The notes below the pieces were generated by a model. The model did not search any database, was not told where the DNA came from, and saw nothing but the letters and a program-made list of their open reading frames with translations. Positions 30,748 to 43,689 of a stretch of DNA of 64,000 bases are shown here, in pieces. Both the position numbers and the translations under genes were made by a program. The DNA is from Ceratopteris richardii (lineage: Eukaryota; Streptophyta; Polypodiopsida; Polypodiales; Pteridaceae). The DNA lies in the NCBI GenBank assembly GCA_020310875.1, contig CM035423.1, positions 119,134,345-119,198,344 on the forward strand, written 5' to 3'. Each line of letters starts with the position of its first letter. Position 1 is the first letter of the stretch.

Positions 30748-33700
30748 ATGGCATCAGAAATCTCAGACACATCTGGTGGATCTCGGTCTAATGTTAGTGT
30801 TCCCAAGAAGAGTTATAACTTTCAAGGCAAAGACCATTTTGAGATCCAAAAATTTGATGGCACAAACTTTGCTCTATGGAAGAATCAGATCAAAGATTTG
30901 TTGATTTAGAGGAGACAATGGAAGCCAATAAATGAAATCTCGAAGAAGCCTTTTGATATGGATGATGATGATTGGGATGAGTTGGATGAAATGTCCAGGG
31001 CTATCATTTGTTTGCACTTGGCAGATAAAATTTACTTTACACTATTGGACTATGAAAGTGTAGAGGAGCTTTGGAAGAAATTATGCAATATTACATATAA
31101 AAAAGAAACTACAACAAATAAAGTGTATCTCATGAGAAAGTTATATGATCTTCACATGAAGGACAGATAGTGTTGTTGCTCATCTAAATTAGTTTGATGC
31201 TATATTCTCCCAATTAGAGGCTCGGAAAATGGAGATGGATAATGAAATGAAAGCAGTCTTATTGTTATGCACCTTGCCATCATCATGGGATACAGTTTGC
31301 TCAGCTATTAGCAATAGTGAACCTGTTGGTAAATTGGTCTATGATGACATATGTGGAGCACTCTTGAGTGAGGAGATTCGTAGAAAATCTATGGTTGGCA
31401 CTCAAAGTGGAGATGCATATAATGTTCATGTTTCTTATCAAGGAAAGAGTCAACAACGTGGCATGAGCAAGACCAAGGAAAAGAATGGCCAATGGAATAA
31501 GAGTAGACATAAATCAAGGAAGAGGGATTTGAATGCCATTATTGTCATAAGAAAGGACGCATGAAGAAAGATTGTTATGCCTTAAAGAATGCTAAAGGTA
31601 AAGGGCAGAATGTTGATGGGCATGTTAAATAGCAACCTGCTCCATTTACTTCAACTATGAAGATTGAAGAAATCAATGTTGTTTTTTATGATACTGATGT
31701 GTTGACATTTGATTGTAGTGTGCCTACTGAGGCTCTTATGGATTATTCTCTTTCCCACATGGGTTACTAGACTCTGGTGCTTCTCTACATGTGACACCAC
31801 ATAGGGAATGGTTCTCTACTTATGCAGCAAAGTCTCTTGGTATTGTGAGACTTGGTGACTCTTACCAGCGTGATGTTGTTGGGATTGGAGATGTGATTGT
31901 GCAGTTCATTGATGGTTCAAAATTTACTATGAATAATGTACGTCATGTACCTTAATTATCATGTAGTTTGATGTTAGTTGGTCAACTTGATAACCTTGGT
32001 TATGAGGTGGTTTTCTATGCTCAGTCCTTTCGCATATCAAAGGGAAATTTGGTTATTGCAAAGGGAAGAAAAGTTGGCTCACTTTATCCTTTATTTGTAT
32101 CATAGAAGGAACACTTGTTAGCTATTATCGAACAACCTATGGCTTGTATTTGGCATGGCTGTTTGGGCCATATATCACGTAGTGGAATGGAAAATATTTC
32201 TCGTTCTTGCTACTTATCTGTGTTGTCTTTCTATGATTTTTCATTTTGTGAGCATTGTCAATATGGAAAACAAATTAGGAATGTGCATAAAATGCACATT
32301 GACTCTTCAATTCAGCCTTTAAATCTCGTTCATACAGATGTGTGTGGTCCTATGTCCACAAGTTCATTAGGTGTTTCTCTTTACTTTATCACTTTCATAG
32401 ATCATGCTACTAGAGAAGTTTGGGTATATACTATCAAATTGAAGGATGAGGCATTCCCTATTTTCAAAAAATGGTTTGCTTCACTTGACACTGAAAAAGG
32501 AACTAATCTTAAGGCTTTACATTCAGATAATGGGGGTGAGTATATCTCACATGAATTTAGCCTTTTCTGATAGACTAGAGGAATTTGTAGAGAGTTTACA
32601 GCTCCTCACACCCCAATACAAAATCGTGTAGCCAAAAAGATGAATAAAACTATTCAAGATAAAGTAGTTTCTATGTTGCATCATGCAAACCTTTCACAAG
32701 GCTTTTGGGTAGAAGCAATATTGATTGCAGTTCACATGATCAACCTTTCACCTAGTACTGTCAAAGGTTTGAAAATGGCACAAGAGTTATGGACAAGGAA
32801 TCCACCATATTATGATCATCTTTAAAATTTTGGGTGTGAAGCACATGTTCATATACCCAAGAATCTTAGAAAAAAGCTAGACCATAAGTCAAAGAAATGT
32901 CTTGGATATGGTCAAGAAGGACAATTTGGATATCGCTGATGGGATCTTGAAACACAGTTAGTGATTAGAAGTAGTGATCTTGATTTCAATTAGTCTAAGA
33001 TGCATAAACAACCCATTAAGGAGGTTGAAGTGAGAAGAGTGGTGTTTGAGGATACTAGTCCTCCAGTAAGCATGCATAAAATGCACATAGGGATGTTCAA
33101 GAGAATGTCCGAGAATGTTCATGCTCAGCAACCATTGAGATGCTTTGCACATGCCTCACATCCACCTCATAGATATGTTCTAGGTTTGGATTTTGTTATG
33201 CTAACATATGTTGGTGAGCCTTCTTAGAGGCTATGGAGACAATGGATCATGTCAAATGGGAGCATGCCATGAAGAGTGAGTTGGATTCTATTCACAAGAA
33301 TGGTACTTGGGATTTAGTACCTTTGCCAAAGGGCAGGAAAACTTTACCATGTAAATGGGTTATAAGCTGAAATTCGCATAAGATAACGCTTCTCCAAAGT
33401 ATAAAGCATGACCTGTTGCAAAGGGTTTTAAGCAACAACATGGTGTTGATTTCGAGGAAATCTTCTCTCTAGTGGTCAAGATGACTACCCTGCACATGTT
33501 GCTTGGATTAGTTGCAATCGAGGATTCATAACTAATCCAATTGGATGTGAAAACTACTTTCTTGCATGGAGATCTTACAGATAAGATCTATATGGAACAA
33601 TCAGAGGTTATGCAATTCTTGGCAAAGAAAGTCTGGTTTGTAAGCTTAAGAAGAGCTTATATAGACTTAAATAGTCCCCTAGACAATGGTACCGAAATTT

Positions 33701-34740
33701 TGATGCTTTTATGAAGTCTCAAGGCTATCTCGAAGCAATGAGGATCATTGTCTCTACACAAAGAGATGCTTAGATGGTAGCTTGATATGCTTGATACTTT
33801 ATGTCGATGATATGTTGATTGGTGGGAAGTCCTCTTATAACTTGTCAGTTCTCAAAAATAAGTTGAGACAAACATTTGATATGAAGGATTTGGGGGATGC
33901 CAAACATATTCTTGGCATGCACATGATAGGAGTAAAAGATGCATTTACTTGTCTCAAAGTGAGTACATATCCAAAGTACTTCACAGATTCAGTATGTAGA
34001 GTGGAAAGGCATTGAGTACACCTTTACCCACATATGTGAAATTGAGCAAGTGATTTCCCGAAATTAGATGATGAAAAGGAATTTGCGAACAAATTTCCTT
34101 ATCATTCAACTATTGGTACTCTCATGTAGGATATGGTAGCTACAAGACCAGACATTGCATTTGTAGTGGAAGTTGTGAGCAGATATATGTTTAATCCTGG
34201 CAAGAAGCATTGGGAAGTGGTCAAGATGATTTTGAGATATCTGAGTGGCACTAAGGACAAGTGCCTATGCTTAGGTAGAGGGAAAGCATCCATTGTTGGT
34301 TACATAGATTCTGATTATGCTGGTTGTGTAGACAATCGTAAGTCTACATCAAGGTACATTTTTCATTTTTCTAGAGGTGCTATATCTTGGAGATCTTGTC
34401 TTCAAGAATGTACGGTTGCTTCCATCATAGAAGCAACGTATGTTGCAGCAAGTGAGGCATGTAAGGGAGCATTGTGGCTTTCTTGTCTTGCTTGTGATAT
34501 GGGTCTACCTTAGCATGTACCTCATTTGCTCAATGATAGTTAGAGTGTCATTGCTTTGGCTAAGAATCCAGTCTATCATGCAAAGACTAAGCACACTGAG
34601 GTGCAGTATCACTTCATTAGAGACTGCTTAGCCAATAAGCACATTATTCTTGAGAAGGTTCATACTCAAGTTAATGCTACATATGCTTTGACTAAATCTC
34701 TACCACAAGATAGCTTTCGAACAATTGTCACTTGATGGGG
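30748..34740 (+). pseudogene. Ty1/copia element, gag-pol remnant (plus strand)
   Basis: Frames shift several times but domain order is clearly copia. Gag (30748-31620) starts MASEISDTSGG; then FDGTNFALWKNQIKDLL, a UBN2-like capsid part (VEELWKKLCNITYKKE) and a knuckle CHYCHKKGRMKKDC in which the histidine position reads Arg. The protease has LLDSGASLHVTPHREWF (about 31770). Integrase has the WHGCLGHIS / CEHCQYGK zinc finger, HTDVCGPM and LHSDNGGEY (32115-32570). RT has ILYVDDMLIGG (33782-34015) and RNase H has IDSDYAGCVDNRKSTS (34133-34513). IN before RT is diagnostic for Ty1/copia. Stops at 30907 and 31168 and several indels make it non-functional. The 3' LTR begins at 34896. Confidence 0.92.
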
Positions 34741-34895
34741 TTACTTGATTCATGATCTTACACAGTCATTTATATCCTATGTAAAATTTCCATTAGGTGG
34801 GAGGTATAGTTTGTATACTTACACTCGGGTATTCTTTATCATTGTTTATTTTTCTCCCATAGTCACTTTGGCCATATTCACCTTTAGTGGGAGCT

Positions 34896-35190
34896 TGTTA
34901 CCGTTAGTGTCCATGTGAAAGGCCGAATGGTTGTCAGACACTTTTGTATATGTTCTTTAATAAAACATATAATGGCCTGGTAAGCCATAGACTAGAAGTT
35001 CGACCATATTTGTATGACCTAAGAAATCTCCCATGTATTTGATTATTTACCTTTTTAAAAAATTGGTACTATAAGGGGAAACTATAAAAGAATCTGTCTC
35101 CCTCATTTTGTAGACTTTTTTGCACTCTTAAAGTTTTAAGAAGTGAAGACATATCTTATTATAAAATTTGTGTCCTCGTTTTTTTTGCAC
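34896..35190 (+). mobile_element. 3' LTR of the plus-strand copia element (right end uncertain)
   Basis: It starts TGTTACCGTTAGTGTCC after a purine-rich TAGTGGGAGCT, about 160 bp downstream of the RNase H end. Its first 130 bp match 11134-11266. The right end is not certain; the stretch remains non-coding beyond 35100. Confidence 0.55.
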
Positions 35191-35199
35191 CTTTCTTGG

Positions 35200-36640
35200 T
35201 GTGTCCATGGCTTATACATGATTGTGATTGGACATTGATTGTTGTTAGCCTTAACTATCACCTAAGCACTTGTTTGTACCATTCTTTGCTAAATATGCAC
35301 TTGTTTGAGCATTATTTTTTCATATATCTATTTTATATATTGTTTTTAGTTTATTTTAGTCAGGTTTCTATATGGATTTGGACTTTTGTAAACGTGTACA
35401 TTCAAAGAGATATATGCAACGCTACCATTATTGTTATTTAGTGCATCGAACTCAATGTTACGAATGTTTTTTTGTACATGTGTTTGAATGGCATCCAATA
35501 ATGATTAAGAGATTGGTTAATTATTATCACTTAGTTTAAGTATTCATCACATATTCTACAAACCTTTGATACAACCACTTTGAATCTATTATATGGATTG
35601 ATAGAAGTTTCATTTGCTCAATTGTAATGCCTTAGAATAATTTCGACACAACCACTTTGAATCTACTATATGGATTGATAAAAGTTTCATTTGCTCAATT
35701 ATAATGCCTTAGAATAATTTTGACAACATTGTTAAGGAGAAGATCTTTGTGGGATCTCGTGTGATAATAATGTATTTTTTTGGAAGCTAAAGTAAGTGCT
35801 AATGGGATTTTTGGCTATGGATTTTCATTCCATTCATCATCCACTCCACATTATTCTTGAATGGTGAGGGTAATAGTAACATGAAGTGTAGAAATTGATT
35901 TGACTATGAATTTGTTTTCATTATACAAAACACAATTGTCGGACTAGTTGGAAGTGGGGGCAAGATTGGGGAACAATTGGAAGTATGACCTCTTAGGGGG
36001 GAAGGGGGATAAAATTTTGAACAACACCTAGAATATTCAGAGTGATTCAAAAAGAAAAAAGATAAGAGGTGTTCACTTAGCTCAAAAATTTTAAGGAGTC
36101 TTAGATAGGCGATTATACAGAGAACCAAGTTGAGATATTTTGCAAGTTTTCATCACAATGGAACCTTATGCTTCATAGCATGAAGCAAAACTATTTGAAG
36201 AAGCTTAAAACTAAAAAAAAAGGGGGGGGGGAGAGAAAGGAGAGGCAATCTTGTAAAGTACAATGACAGGATTCTATTCATATAAGAATACCGAGGTCTA
36301 CATACTGAGAGATTTTGTCATGCAAAATCTTAAATCAATCATGAGAGGATAATTGTTAAGAACCTCTAGAACCTAACCTCCATGCACGTAAGAGAACAAC
36401 CTATGACTCTCCACCCAACACGCTATTATATAGTTTTGGGGACGAACTATGACCTCTAGAGTAACTAGAGCTACTTTTACATGTTCAATCTCCCCACTCA
36501 TTTTACACCTTCCACTAGAGTCCACTAGTGGTAGGTGTGATCACCACTTGAGTTAAGTCTACTTGAACTCAATTTAACTCACGTTAACTTAAGTGGATGC
36601 TTCTAGAAGGCACTAGAGATCTTTGGTCAAAACTCTCTCC
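35200..36640. other. Intergenic, no gene recognised
   Basis: It contains a 76-bp tandem duplication (35572 onwards), an A/G homopolymer junction near 36215-36230 and nothing coding. A plus-strand open stretch at 35196-35441 is hydrophobic but AT-driven. Confidence 0.4.
35572..35723. repeat. Two-copy 76-bp tandem duplication
   Basis: ACAACCACTTTGAATCTA begins at 35572 and again at 35648; both continue with TATATGGATTGATA and GTTTCATTTGCTCAATT. The copies differ at a few bases. Confidence 0.9.
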
Positions 36641-36654
36641 CCCTGCTCTCCATC

Positions 36655-36709
36655 GGGGTTGAACCCAAGACCTCCTCCTTCCCATCCTTGAGATTTAACC
36701 ACTAAGCTA
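36655..36709 (-). repeat. tRNA-like Pol III promoter head (possible SINE or tRNA relic)
   Basis: On the minus strand an A-box-like TAGCTTAGTGGT (36709-36698) is followed after about 31 nt by a B-box-like GGGTTCAACCCC (36666-36655). This is the internal promoter layout of tRNA genes and tRNA-derived SINEs. The intervening sequence does not fold as a complete tRNA by inspection, and no poly(A) tail or flanking duplication was found, so a SINE call is tentative. Confidence 0.4.
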
Positions 36710-36945
36710 TGCTTATAACTTGTTTAATATTCTAAAATTACCTAATAGTATCATTAACTTAGCACCTTGTCCAATTTACTTTATAAAATCTTCCCCTCCT
36801 TGAAGAAAATTATTGTCCTCAAAAATATGCTTCAAGGTACAACTATATAATAACTTTTCCCTCAAGCCCATGGTCCAATTGAGGTGCATGGTTATTAACT
36901 CTGTGATTCACCTATTTAGTCATAAGGGGGTCCTATCGTGGACTA

Positions 36946-37403
36946 GTGGTAAATGATGCAAAAAGAAAGAAAAAAAGAAAGAATAATTCATGGAGGGAGA
37001 AGGAAACAATAAAAAAATGGAACAAAGAATTGGAAGAACTAGAAAATGAATTAACCTTGACGGAGACAAAGTTGAAAGAAATAGTATTGAGAGAAATAGT
37101 ATCCCAATATGAAAATTCATCTCACCAACCACATAGTAGTTAGCCATACAAAAAGAGTAAAACACAAGGTAAATGAGAGATTGGATCAATCATAATTAGT
37201 ACTAGTAATTATGAGGGTTCAAGCCGAAATAGAAGAACAATCAAAGGAAAGGGAGAGCCCTGAAAACCTCAAGGATAGGCTGATATAAGACAACACAAAA
37301 ACAAGATCAACAAAAAAACAAAAAGAGTACTTCATGGAGAGAGAAGGAAGAAATTATAAACAAATGGAACAAGAAGTTGGAAGAGACATTGGAGTTTGAC
37401 AAG
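36946..37403 (+). pseudogene. Two diverged copies of a charged gag-like segment
   Basis: At about 36970-37090 the plus strand reads NNSWREKETIKKWNKELEEL; at about 37318-37400 it reads STSWREKEEIINKWNKKLEE. The two are clearly homologous, about 350 bp apart, and very lysine/glutamate-rich. They resemble a coiled-coil part of a retroelement or host protein that I cannot name. The second copy ends exactly where the copia LTR at 37404 begins, so that LTR may have inserted into it. Confidence 0.4.
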
Positions 37404-37575
37404 TGTAGAAGCACACGAACAACACAAGGAAGAAGAAGAAGCTTGGAGAACAACACAACACTAATTGTATTACTAAGTGAATATACAAAGTTATGAAACT
37501 CATTAGGGTTATAGTTGTATATACAAGGGGGGGGGGGGGACTTCCTAAAGAGGGAAAAAAGTGCCCAACTAGTCA
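37404..37575 (-). mobile_element. Copia LTR (3' LTR of the minus-strand element at 37600-41776)
   Basis: On the minus strand this stretch (CCTCTTTAGGAAG, a C run, then ATACAACTATAACCCTAATG and GTTGTGTTGTTCTCCAAGC) matches the LTR at 51587-52000 (CCTCTTTAGGAGG, CATATAACCCTATCGAG, ATTGTGTTGTGCTCCAAGC). It lies just downstream of the RNase H end of the element. The end is set at TGTAGAAG (plus-strand 37404); the upper boundary is approximate. Confidence 0.55.
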
Positions 37576-37599
37576 TAGGTGCATTCACACACATCACTA

Positions 37600-40500
37600 C
37601 CAAAATATATCAACAAATTCCTCCTAGGAGTGATATAGTGAATGAGAAGTTACTCATGTATAAAGAATTGCAATCTATGTGTAATGAAACCAATCCACAA
37701 AAGGAAGTAAGCCCAAAGCTTTGTAAAAAGCTCCAAACTTCTCCCTAATCAGAGCCTTTTTGACAAGGCCTACAACATTATCTTGTGTGGGAACATAAGC
37801 CAAGTTGATCTCTCCAATACAGAGTCTCTCCTTGACATAATGATAGTGCACCTCAATGTGCCTTGTGCGAGCATGGAACACAAGGCTCCTTGCAATTTCC
37901 AATGTGCTATGATTGTTTAGTAAAAAATGGTGATTGAAGAAGAGTGGCCATACCGAAATCATCCAAAAGGCATATGAGCCACACACTCAACAATAGTTGC
38001 AAAATCTACCATATACTCAACTTCACAACTAGAAGCAGCCACCATAGTATACTTCTTGCTCATTCATGATATGCGTCAGCTACCAAGGATAAAGAAAAAC
38101 CATTGGTGGACACAGAAGTGTCATAGTAGCCAAGCCATTCTGAGTTAGAAATAGCTGTAAATCTGGTGGTAATGATCCTACCTTGGGATAAAACAATCCA
38201 AGTAGTTGGGTACCACTCAAGTAGCAAAATATGCACTTAAATTTTTGCCAATAATTGACACATAAGCAATGCATAAACCTACTAATCTGAGAGACAACAA
38301 ATTGAATATCAGGTTGTATTATACATATTTACATCAAGCATCCAATAGCCTACTGATAGATAACAACATCAAATGCATATCCAACATCATGAAGACTCAA
38401 TTGTAAACTTGTTTCCATGGGAGGAGCAATAGGTTTGCAATCTTCAAGGCCAAAACATGACAATGATGTATTTCAATGTATTTTGTTTGACACAAAGTTA
38501 TTTCCACATCAACTTGCATAAATTGAGTGCCCAAATAATGAAAAATGCCCCAAATTTGACATCTCAAAAGAGGAATGCAAATCAACCTTAAATTCAGCAA
38601 TATGCTTCTCATTAGGACCACTCATTCAACATATACAAAAATGATCAGAAGTACATCATTGACACACAATATATAAGGTTCTCTCAATTCGGTTGTTCTC
38701 AAATCCGTGTGCTAGAAAGTATGCATGTAGCTTTTCATACCAACATGTGGTGTTTGATTCAATGCATACAATGCCTTTTTCAACTTCTACACTTTGTTTT
38801 CATACCCTTTTTGCACAAAAATACAGGGTCAAAATACATATTCTTCATATAAGTCACCATTTAAAAAATGTAGTTTTAATATCTAATTGATGCATATTCC
38901 AACCATGATGAGTTGCAAGTGCATGAATGCTACAAACATGGACATTCGGCATGTGTGAGGAAATGTCTCATCAAAACCAATGCCCTTCTCTTGAGGATAA
39001 CCTTTGGTAACAAGCCTACCCTTATACCTATCAATTGTCCCATCAATATTTTAGTTTGTAAACTTCCAATGGCCTTTTTTCTTGGAGGCAAATCGCATAA
39101 AAACCAAGTATCATTCTTCATAATAGCATCATCTTATGATCGCATAGCAGCCAACCATTTTTTTGAATTTTTTGCTTCATCAAAAGAAACATACTCATTC
39201 TCATTGCAAAGACTAGAGATAGCCATTGCATAACAATCTGATGCAAAAGAAGCATATGAGAGCCTCAATGAGTATGATATGACAAAGGTGCATCTAAATT
39301 TCTATCTCACAAAGTCTAGAACAACAATTTAGGCATTTCTTTTGCCTCTTGTATGTCAACTCTCTCATCAATAAGTGCAACATGTAAATCTGCATCAGAA
39401 AGAAAATAATTTGCATTATTATTTGAAACCTCTAAAGGCTAATAAATGGCCTCATTAGGGGAAGCATTTGACTATCCACATGTAAAAAGAGGCATCAAAG
39501 TGTCATACACATCCTTTGATCTGATTGATGTCTCCTTGGTACATGAAAGTAAGGGTTGAATTGCATCTTCCACAAAATAAAGCCAGAATGTGTTTATTCT
39601 ATAAATGATACAAATGATAGCCTTTGATTTCATAAATGTACCTAAAAGATATAGATTTGACTTCCTTATCATCCAATCTTCTGCATTGTTGTTTAGGTAG
39701 TAATGTGTATGCCAAACAACCAGAAATACATAGATGAGCAATAGATGGCTTGCAACCATGCCCAACTTCATATGGAGTGATAGACTACAATGCTTCGATG
39801 GGACACCTATTAAGTATATATGTTGCACATTGAGGTGTATACAACATTGTACATTGATGTTTTATCCCACACTCAACTAGAAATGCATTAAACCCAAAAG
39901 ACATATACACCCCCCTCCATCAAGCAAAGGGTGCTCATTTTATGCTGACATATTTTTAGCCATAACTAAGAACTATTCAAAGCACATAAATGCTTCAAAC
40001 TTCACTTTCAATAGATAAACACATAATTGTTTGGAGAGTTAATGAAAGTCACAAACTATAGGTGGTTACCAAATGAATGTGTCTACATAGGACTATAAAC
40101 ATCACTATGAAAAAGCTAGAATTTATGTGCAACTCTAGTCGAACCATTTTTGGGGAAAGACGAATCCTAAATTTTACCCAAAATATACTCCTCAAAGACA
40201 TCCTTTGAAAGTGCCTCAAGTTTGGGCAGGGAAGACACCATTTTCGTTTTATGTAGGTGAAGCAAGCTAGCAAAATTCAAATGACCAAATCATGCATGCC
40301 AAAGTTTTGCATCTGAAATAGCATGAGAATCATGAACTCCACATGTTGAACCATTCTCAAATTTTGCATAATATATGAGCTTATACAACCCACAATGTAA
40401 AATGCTAGAAGCAATGATAACATCACCATTCGAGAAATCATGAACTATATATATCAATCATCAACAAATTAACAACCAAGCCAATCTTGGATAGTGCTGA

Positions 40501-41776
40501 AGATGATAACATTTTTTTTATGGTTGGCACATTAAAGACATCTAACAATGTGAAAGAACTACCATCACCAATAGTGAAAATGATCTTTACAACTTCCGTG
40601 ACAAGATAGAGGAGTTCTTAGCACATGTGGAAGTGTTCCTTGTAGAAGCAAGCTCATGTAAAGTGAAGAAATTGTGTTGTGAGGTAATATGTTTGGTTGA
40701 ACCACTATCAAATTAACAAACATCCAAATCTACTACAAAAATACACTGGTCATGAGAAGATGGCTCATAGCTACAATGAGTAGTAAATACCCATTCTTCA
40801 TTCAAAATAAGATTAGCAAACTTCATTTTAGACATAGAGGCCTCTACAACAACCATCTAGCCTTCTTCGCAACTAGTTTAGGAAAACTCTTAATGACATG
40901 ATAGTTTTCCTTACAATACTTATAAAACTATTTCTACTTTTTTCTTTTCTTGACATCTTTGTCTTCTTTCTTTGACTGTGCAACATTATCATATTTTTTC
41001 TTATTAGTAGACGGCCTCCATTTACCCTTTGCCCTTCTTGCTAGCTAAGAAAGCTTGATCTGTAATAGAGATATTGAATTGTTATGCCTAGATTGATCTT
41101 TCTACGCCAAAATAGAAACTAGCTCCTCAAAGGTTAAGGCATTCGGAAGTGAACTATCTGATAAGAATATGGAAGAGAGTTAATAAGATTCTACAGAAGT
41201 GAACTAAAGAGTGTAAGCAAAAATTTGATAAGAATATGGAAGAGAGTTAAGAACATTCTACAGAAGTGAACTACCTTGTAGGGTTTGATCAACAAAAATC
41301 AACTACTCTTTTATCCATTGAATCTCCTTCATTCATATGCTCACTCTCCAATCGTTTTCAGAGGTAAGAAACATGAGCCTTATTTATTGCTTGGTACAAT
41401 GTTGTAAGAGTATCCCAAACATCTTTTGTTGTTTTGCAAGAGCCAATGTGATGGATAACAGCATGTTTGATGGAAAAAACTATCAATGCATGTGCTTGTG
41501 CATCTCTACAATCCCAGTAAATTTGCTCTATAGTAGGTGTAACAAGAACCCCAGAAAACAAGGAAATTGAAGATCATCATCTTCAAAACCACTTGCATCT
41601 CATGCAATCATTGTATTTGTAGATGTAAGAGGACATTTTTCAACACCCTACATAATATTCCACAAGCCTTTTGCTACCAGTACATGATGCATCACGTGTG
41701 CTCACAATGGGTATTTAGAACATCCAACTTATCCTAAAAAAATCAACATACAAAATATATCATTGCTTTTAGCCAT
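37600..41776 (-). pseudogene. Ty1/copia element A, gag-pol remnant (minus strand)
   Basis: Read from 41776 downward, the gag start ATGGCTAAAAGCAATG is followed by UBN2-like Gag (RDAQAHALIVFSIKHAVIHH, TTKDVWDTLTTLYQ; 41561-41358). A knuckle-like YKYCKENYHVIKSFPK lies at about 40930, with protease and pre-integrase remnants at 40800-40300. The integrase core and tail follow (ITPYEVGHGCKPSIAHLCIS, about 39830-39640). RT begins DGTIDRYKGRLVTKGYPQEK (about 39060), and RNase H ends RHIEVHYHYVKERL, YVPTQDNV (37986-37675). Domain order is copia. Many stops and shifts are present. The same family occurs at 46490-48050 and 49850-51590. Confidence 0.9.
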
Positions 41777-41791
41777 GGCCACTGACTAAAT

Positions 41792-42077
41792 TGTTGGTTG
41801 TGTGTAGAAGTGCAAGAGACACACAATAAGCACACACATGGAGCACAAATGCAGCAAGAAACACAAAGAAGACAGATGGCTAGAATAGCTCTCTCTATTG
41901 ATGATGAACATAAATAAAGTAAGACTTGAATAATATCAAGTACAAAGTACCACCACATATGAGTGTATCATGTGGTAACATAGGGAAAAAAACTCTAGCC
42001 AGCACCAGAGTAAAAAGTGCCCATGTATAGGGAAAAGGTTCACATCAAAGTTACTTGAGGAACACATAAGTGTAACA
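41792..42077 (-). mobile_element. 286-bp copia LTR shared between elements B and A
   Basis: On the minus strand it begins TGTTACACTTATGTG right after a purine tract (TTCAGGGGGGG; 42091-42078) that follows the RNase H end of element B. It ends ...ACCAACA at 41792. In a complete copia element a primer site and leader should follow. Here only about 15 bp separate it from the gag ATG of element A, while the related element C has about 340 bp of leader. The LTR therefore serves as the 3' LTR of B and sits in the place of the 5' LTR of a leader-truncated A. Confidence 0.7.
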
Positions 42078-42091
42078 AACCCCCCCTGAAG
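42078..42091 (-). other. Polypurine tract of copia element B
   Basis: Minus-strand TTCAGGGGGGGTT directly precedes the LTR start. Confidence 0.65.
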
Positions 42092-42099
42092 TGAATGAT

Positions 42100-43560
42100 G
42101 TGAACACATACAGGGAGTGAAAGATAAGCCCCCAATAGGTAATAAGCCTAAAGCTTCGCGAAAATTTTGAAACTTTTCCCATGCAAGATCTTTGGTGAAT
42201 ATGTCTGCCACATTATCTTGTGTAGGCACATTATCATGAAACACTGGATTTTGTGCAATAGCCAATGCACTCTAACTATTAGTGAGAATATGTGTAGAAA
42301 CACCAATCTTCATGTAAAGATCCAATAATAGGCGTATAAGCCATATACACTCCACTATAGCTGTGAAAATTGCTTTGTACTCAACTGCACAACTCGATGT
42401 CACCACCGTAGGTTTCTTCTTACTCAATTAAGATATGCATGATTCTCCAAGGAAAATCAATTAACACTAGTGGACATGCGAGTATCATAAAAACTAGCCC
42501 AATCACTACTTGTAAAAGCATGTAAGCAAAGCAGAATGTATCTGCCATAAAAGAGACCTAATCTCAAAGTGCCTTTGAGATATCTAAGCACACATTTCAC
42601 CACTTGCCAATGCTTGGTGCCAAGGCTATGCATGAACCATCTCAACTGGGAAATTGCATATTGTATATCTAGCATGTGTTGCATGTATATACAAGACATT
42701 CTACAACTTGCTAATAAAGAGAAGTTTCAAATGCATCACTGGAATCCTCACCTGAGAACCTAAATCTTGTCTCCACAGGTGCAAAAACTGGATTGCAATC
42801 CTCAAAATCAAAGCGTTGAAGTAGTTTTTCAACATGTTTTGCTTGATGCATAACACTTCCCCCCTCAGTGGATACAAACTGAATGCCAAGGTAGTACCTC
42901 AAAAGAACAAGATAAGTGACATCAAAAGTATGCTGCAAATAAGCCATAAGGATGTCAAGTTTTGCATCACATGACCTAGTTACAAGTATGTCATCAACAT
43001 AAAGAACAAGCATTGTAAGATCAACCCCATCTTTGCATACATAGAGTGTGCTTTCATTTGGACTACATGTGAAGCCAAGAACAATCAAGTGCTTATGGAT
43101 TTTGTCATACCATGCACGTGGAGCTTGCTTGAGACCATACACGGCTTTATGCAATTGACAAACCATATGCTCTTTCTATTTCATGGAAAATCCAGGAGCT
43201 TGCTTCACATAGACCTCCTCTTGTAGATCTCCATTCAAAAAATCTATTTTTATGTTCAACTGATGTATTTTCCAACCTCATTGGGCAGCCAATGCAACCA
43301 CATTACGAATAGTAGTCATCCATGAAGTAGGTGCAAAAGTTTCCTCATAGTAAATGCCATCTTGTTGCGCATATCCTTTGGCAACTAATCTAGCTTTGTA
43401 GCGATCAATGCTACCCTCTAACTTTCTCTTAATCTTGTAAACCCACTTTGTACCAATGACATTTTTTCCTTTTGGTAATTCACATAACTCCCAAGTACCA
43501 TTCTTATATATGGAATCCATTTTTTATTGCATAGAACTCATCCATTGTGGACCGTCACAT
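42100..43560 (-). pseudogene. Ty1/copia element B, RT and RNase H (minus strand)
   Basis: RT entry at 43520-43278 (GTWELCELPKGKNVIGTKWV, KARLVAKGYAQQDGIYYEET), then YGLKQAPRAWYDKI and LVLYVDDILVTRS (43166-42711), with the catalytic YVDD intact. RNase H region: HWQVVKCVLRYLKGTLRLGL (42699-42457) and the C-terminal VPTQDNVADIFTKDLAWEKF (42265-42180). Upstream (higher coordinates) gag, protease and integrase are absent, replaced by another copia fragment from 43690. It carries stops and shifts. It ends in a purine tract and an LTR, so the 3' end is genuine. Confidence 0.9.
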
Positions 43561-43689
43561 GCATCTTCAAAAGTAAGTGGCTCTTCATTACATGCTATTG
43601 AAATAAGAGAATAATCCACAAAATTACTTGATGCATGGTGAGAGTTTGACCTTGTTCTACCAAGTAAAGATGCACTCAATTTGTTGTTC

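Noticed and set aside
37528-37541. G run as a quadruplex or polypurine tract
   Set aside because: It is a single homopolymer inside an LTR that aligns with another copy lacking it; likely slippage.
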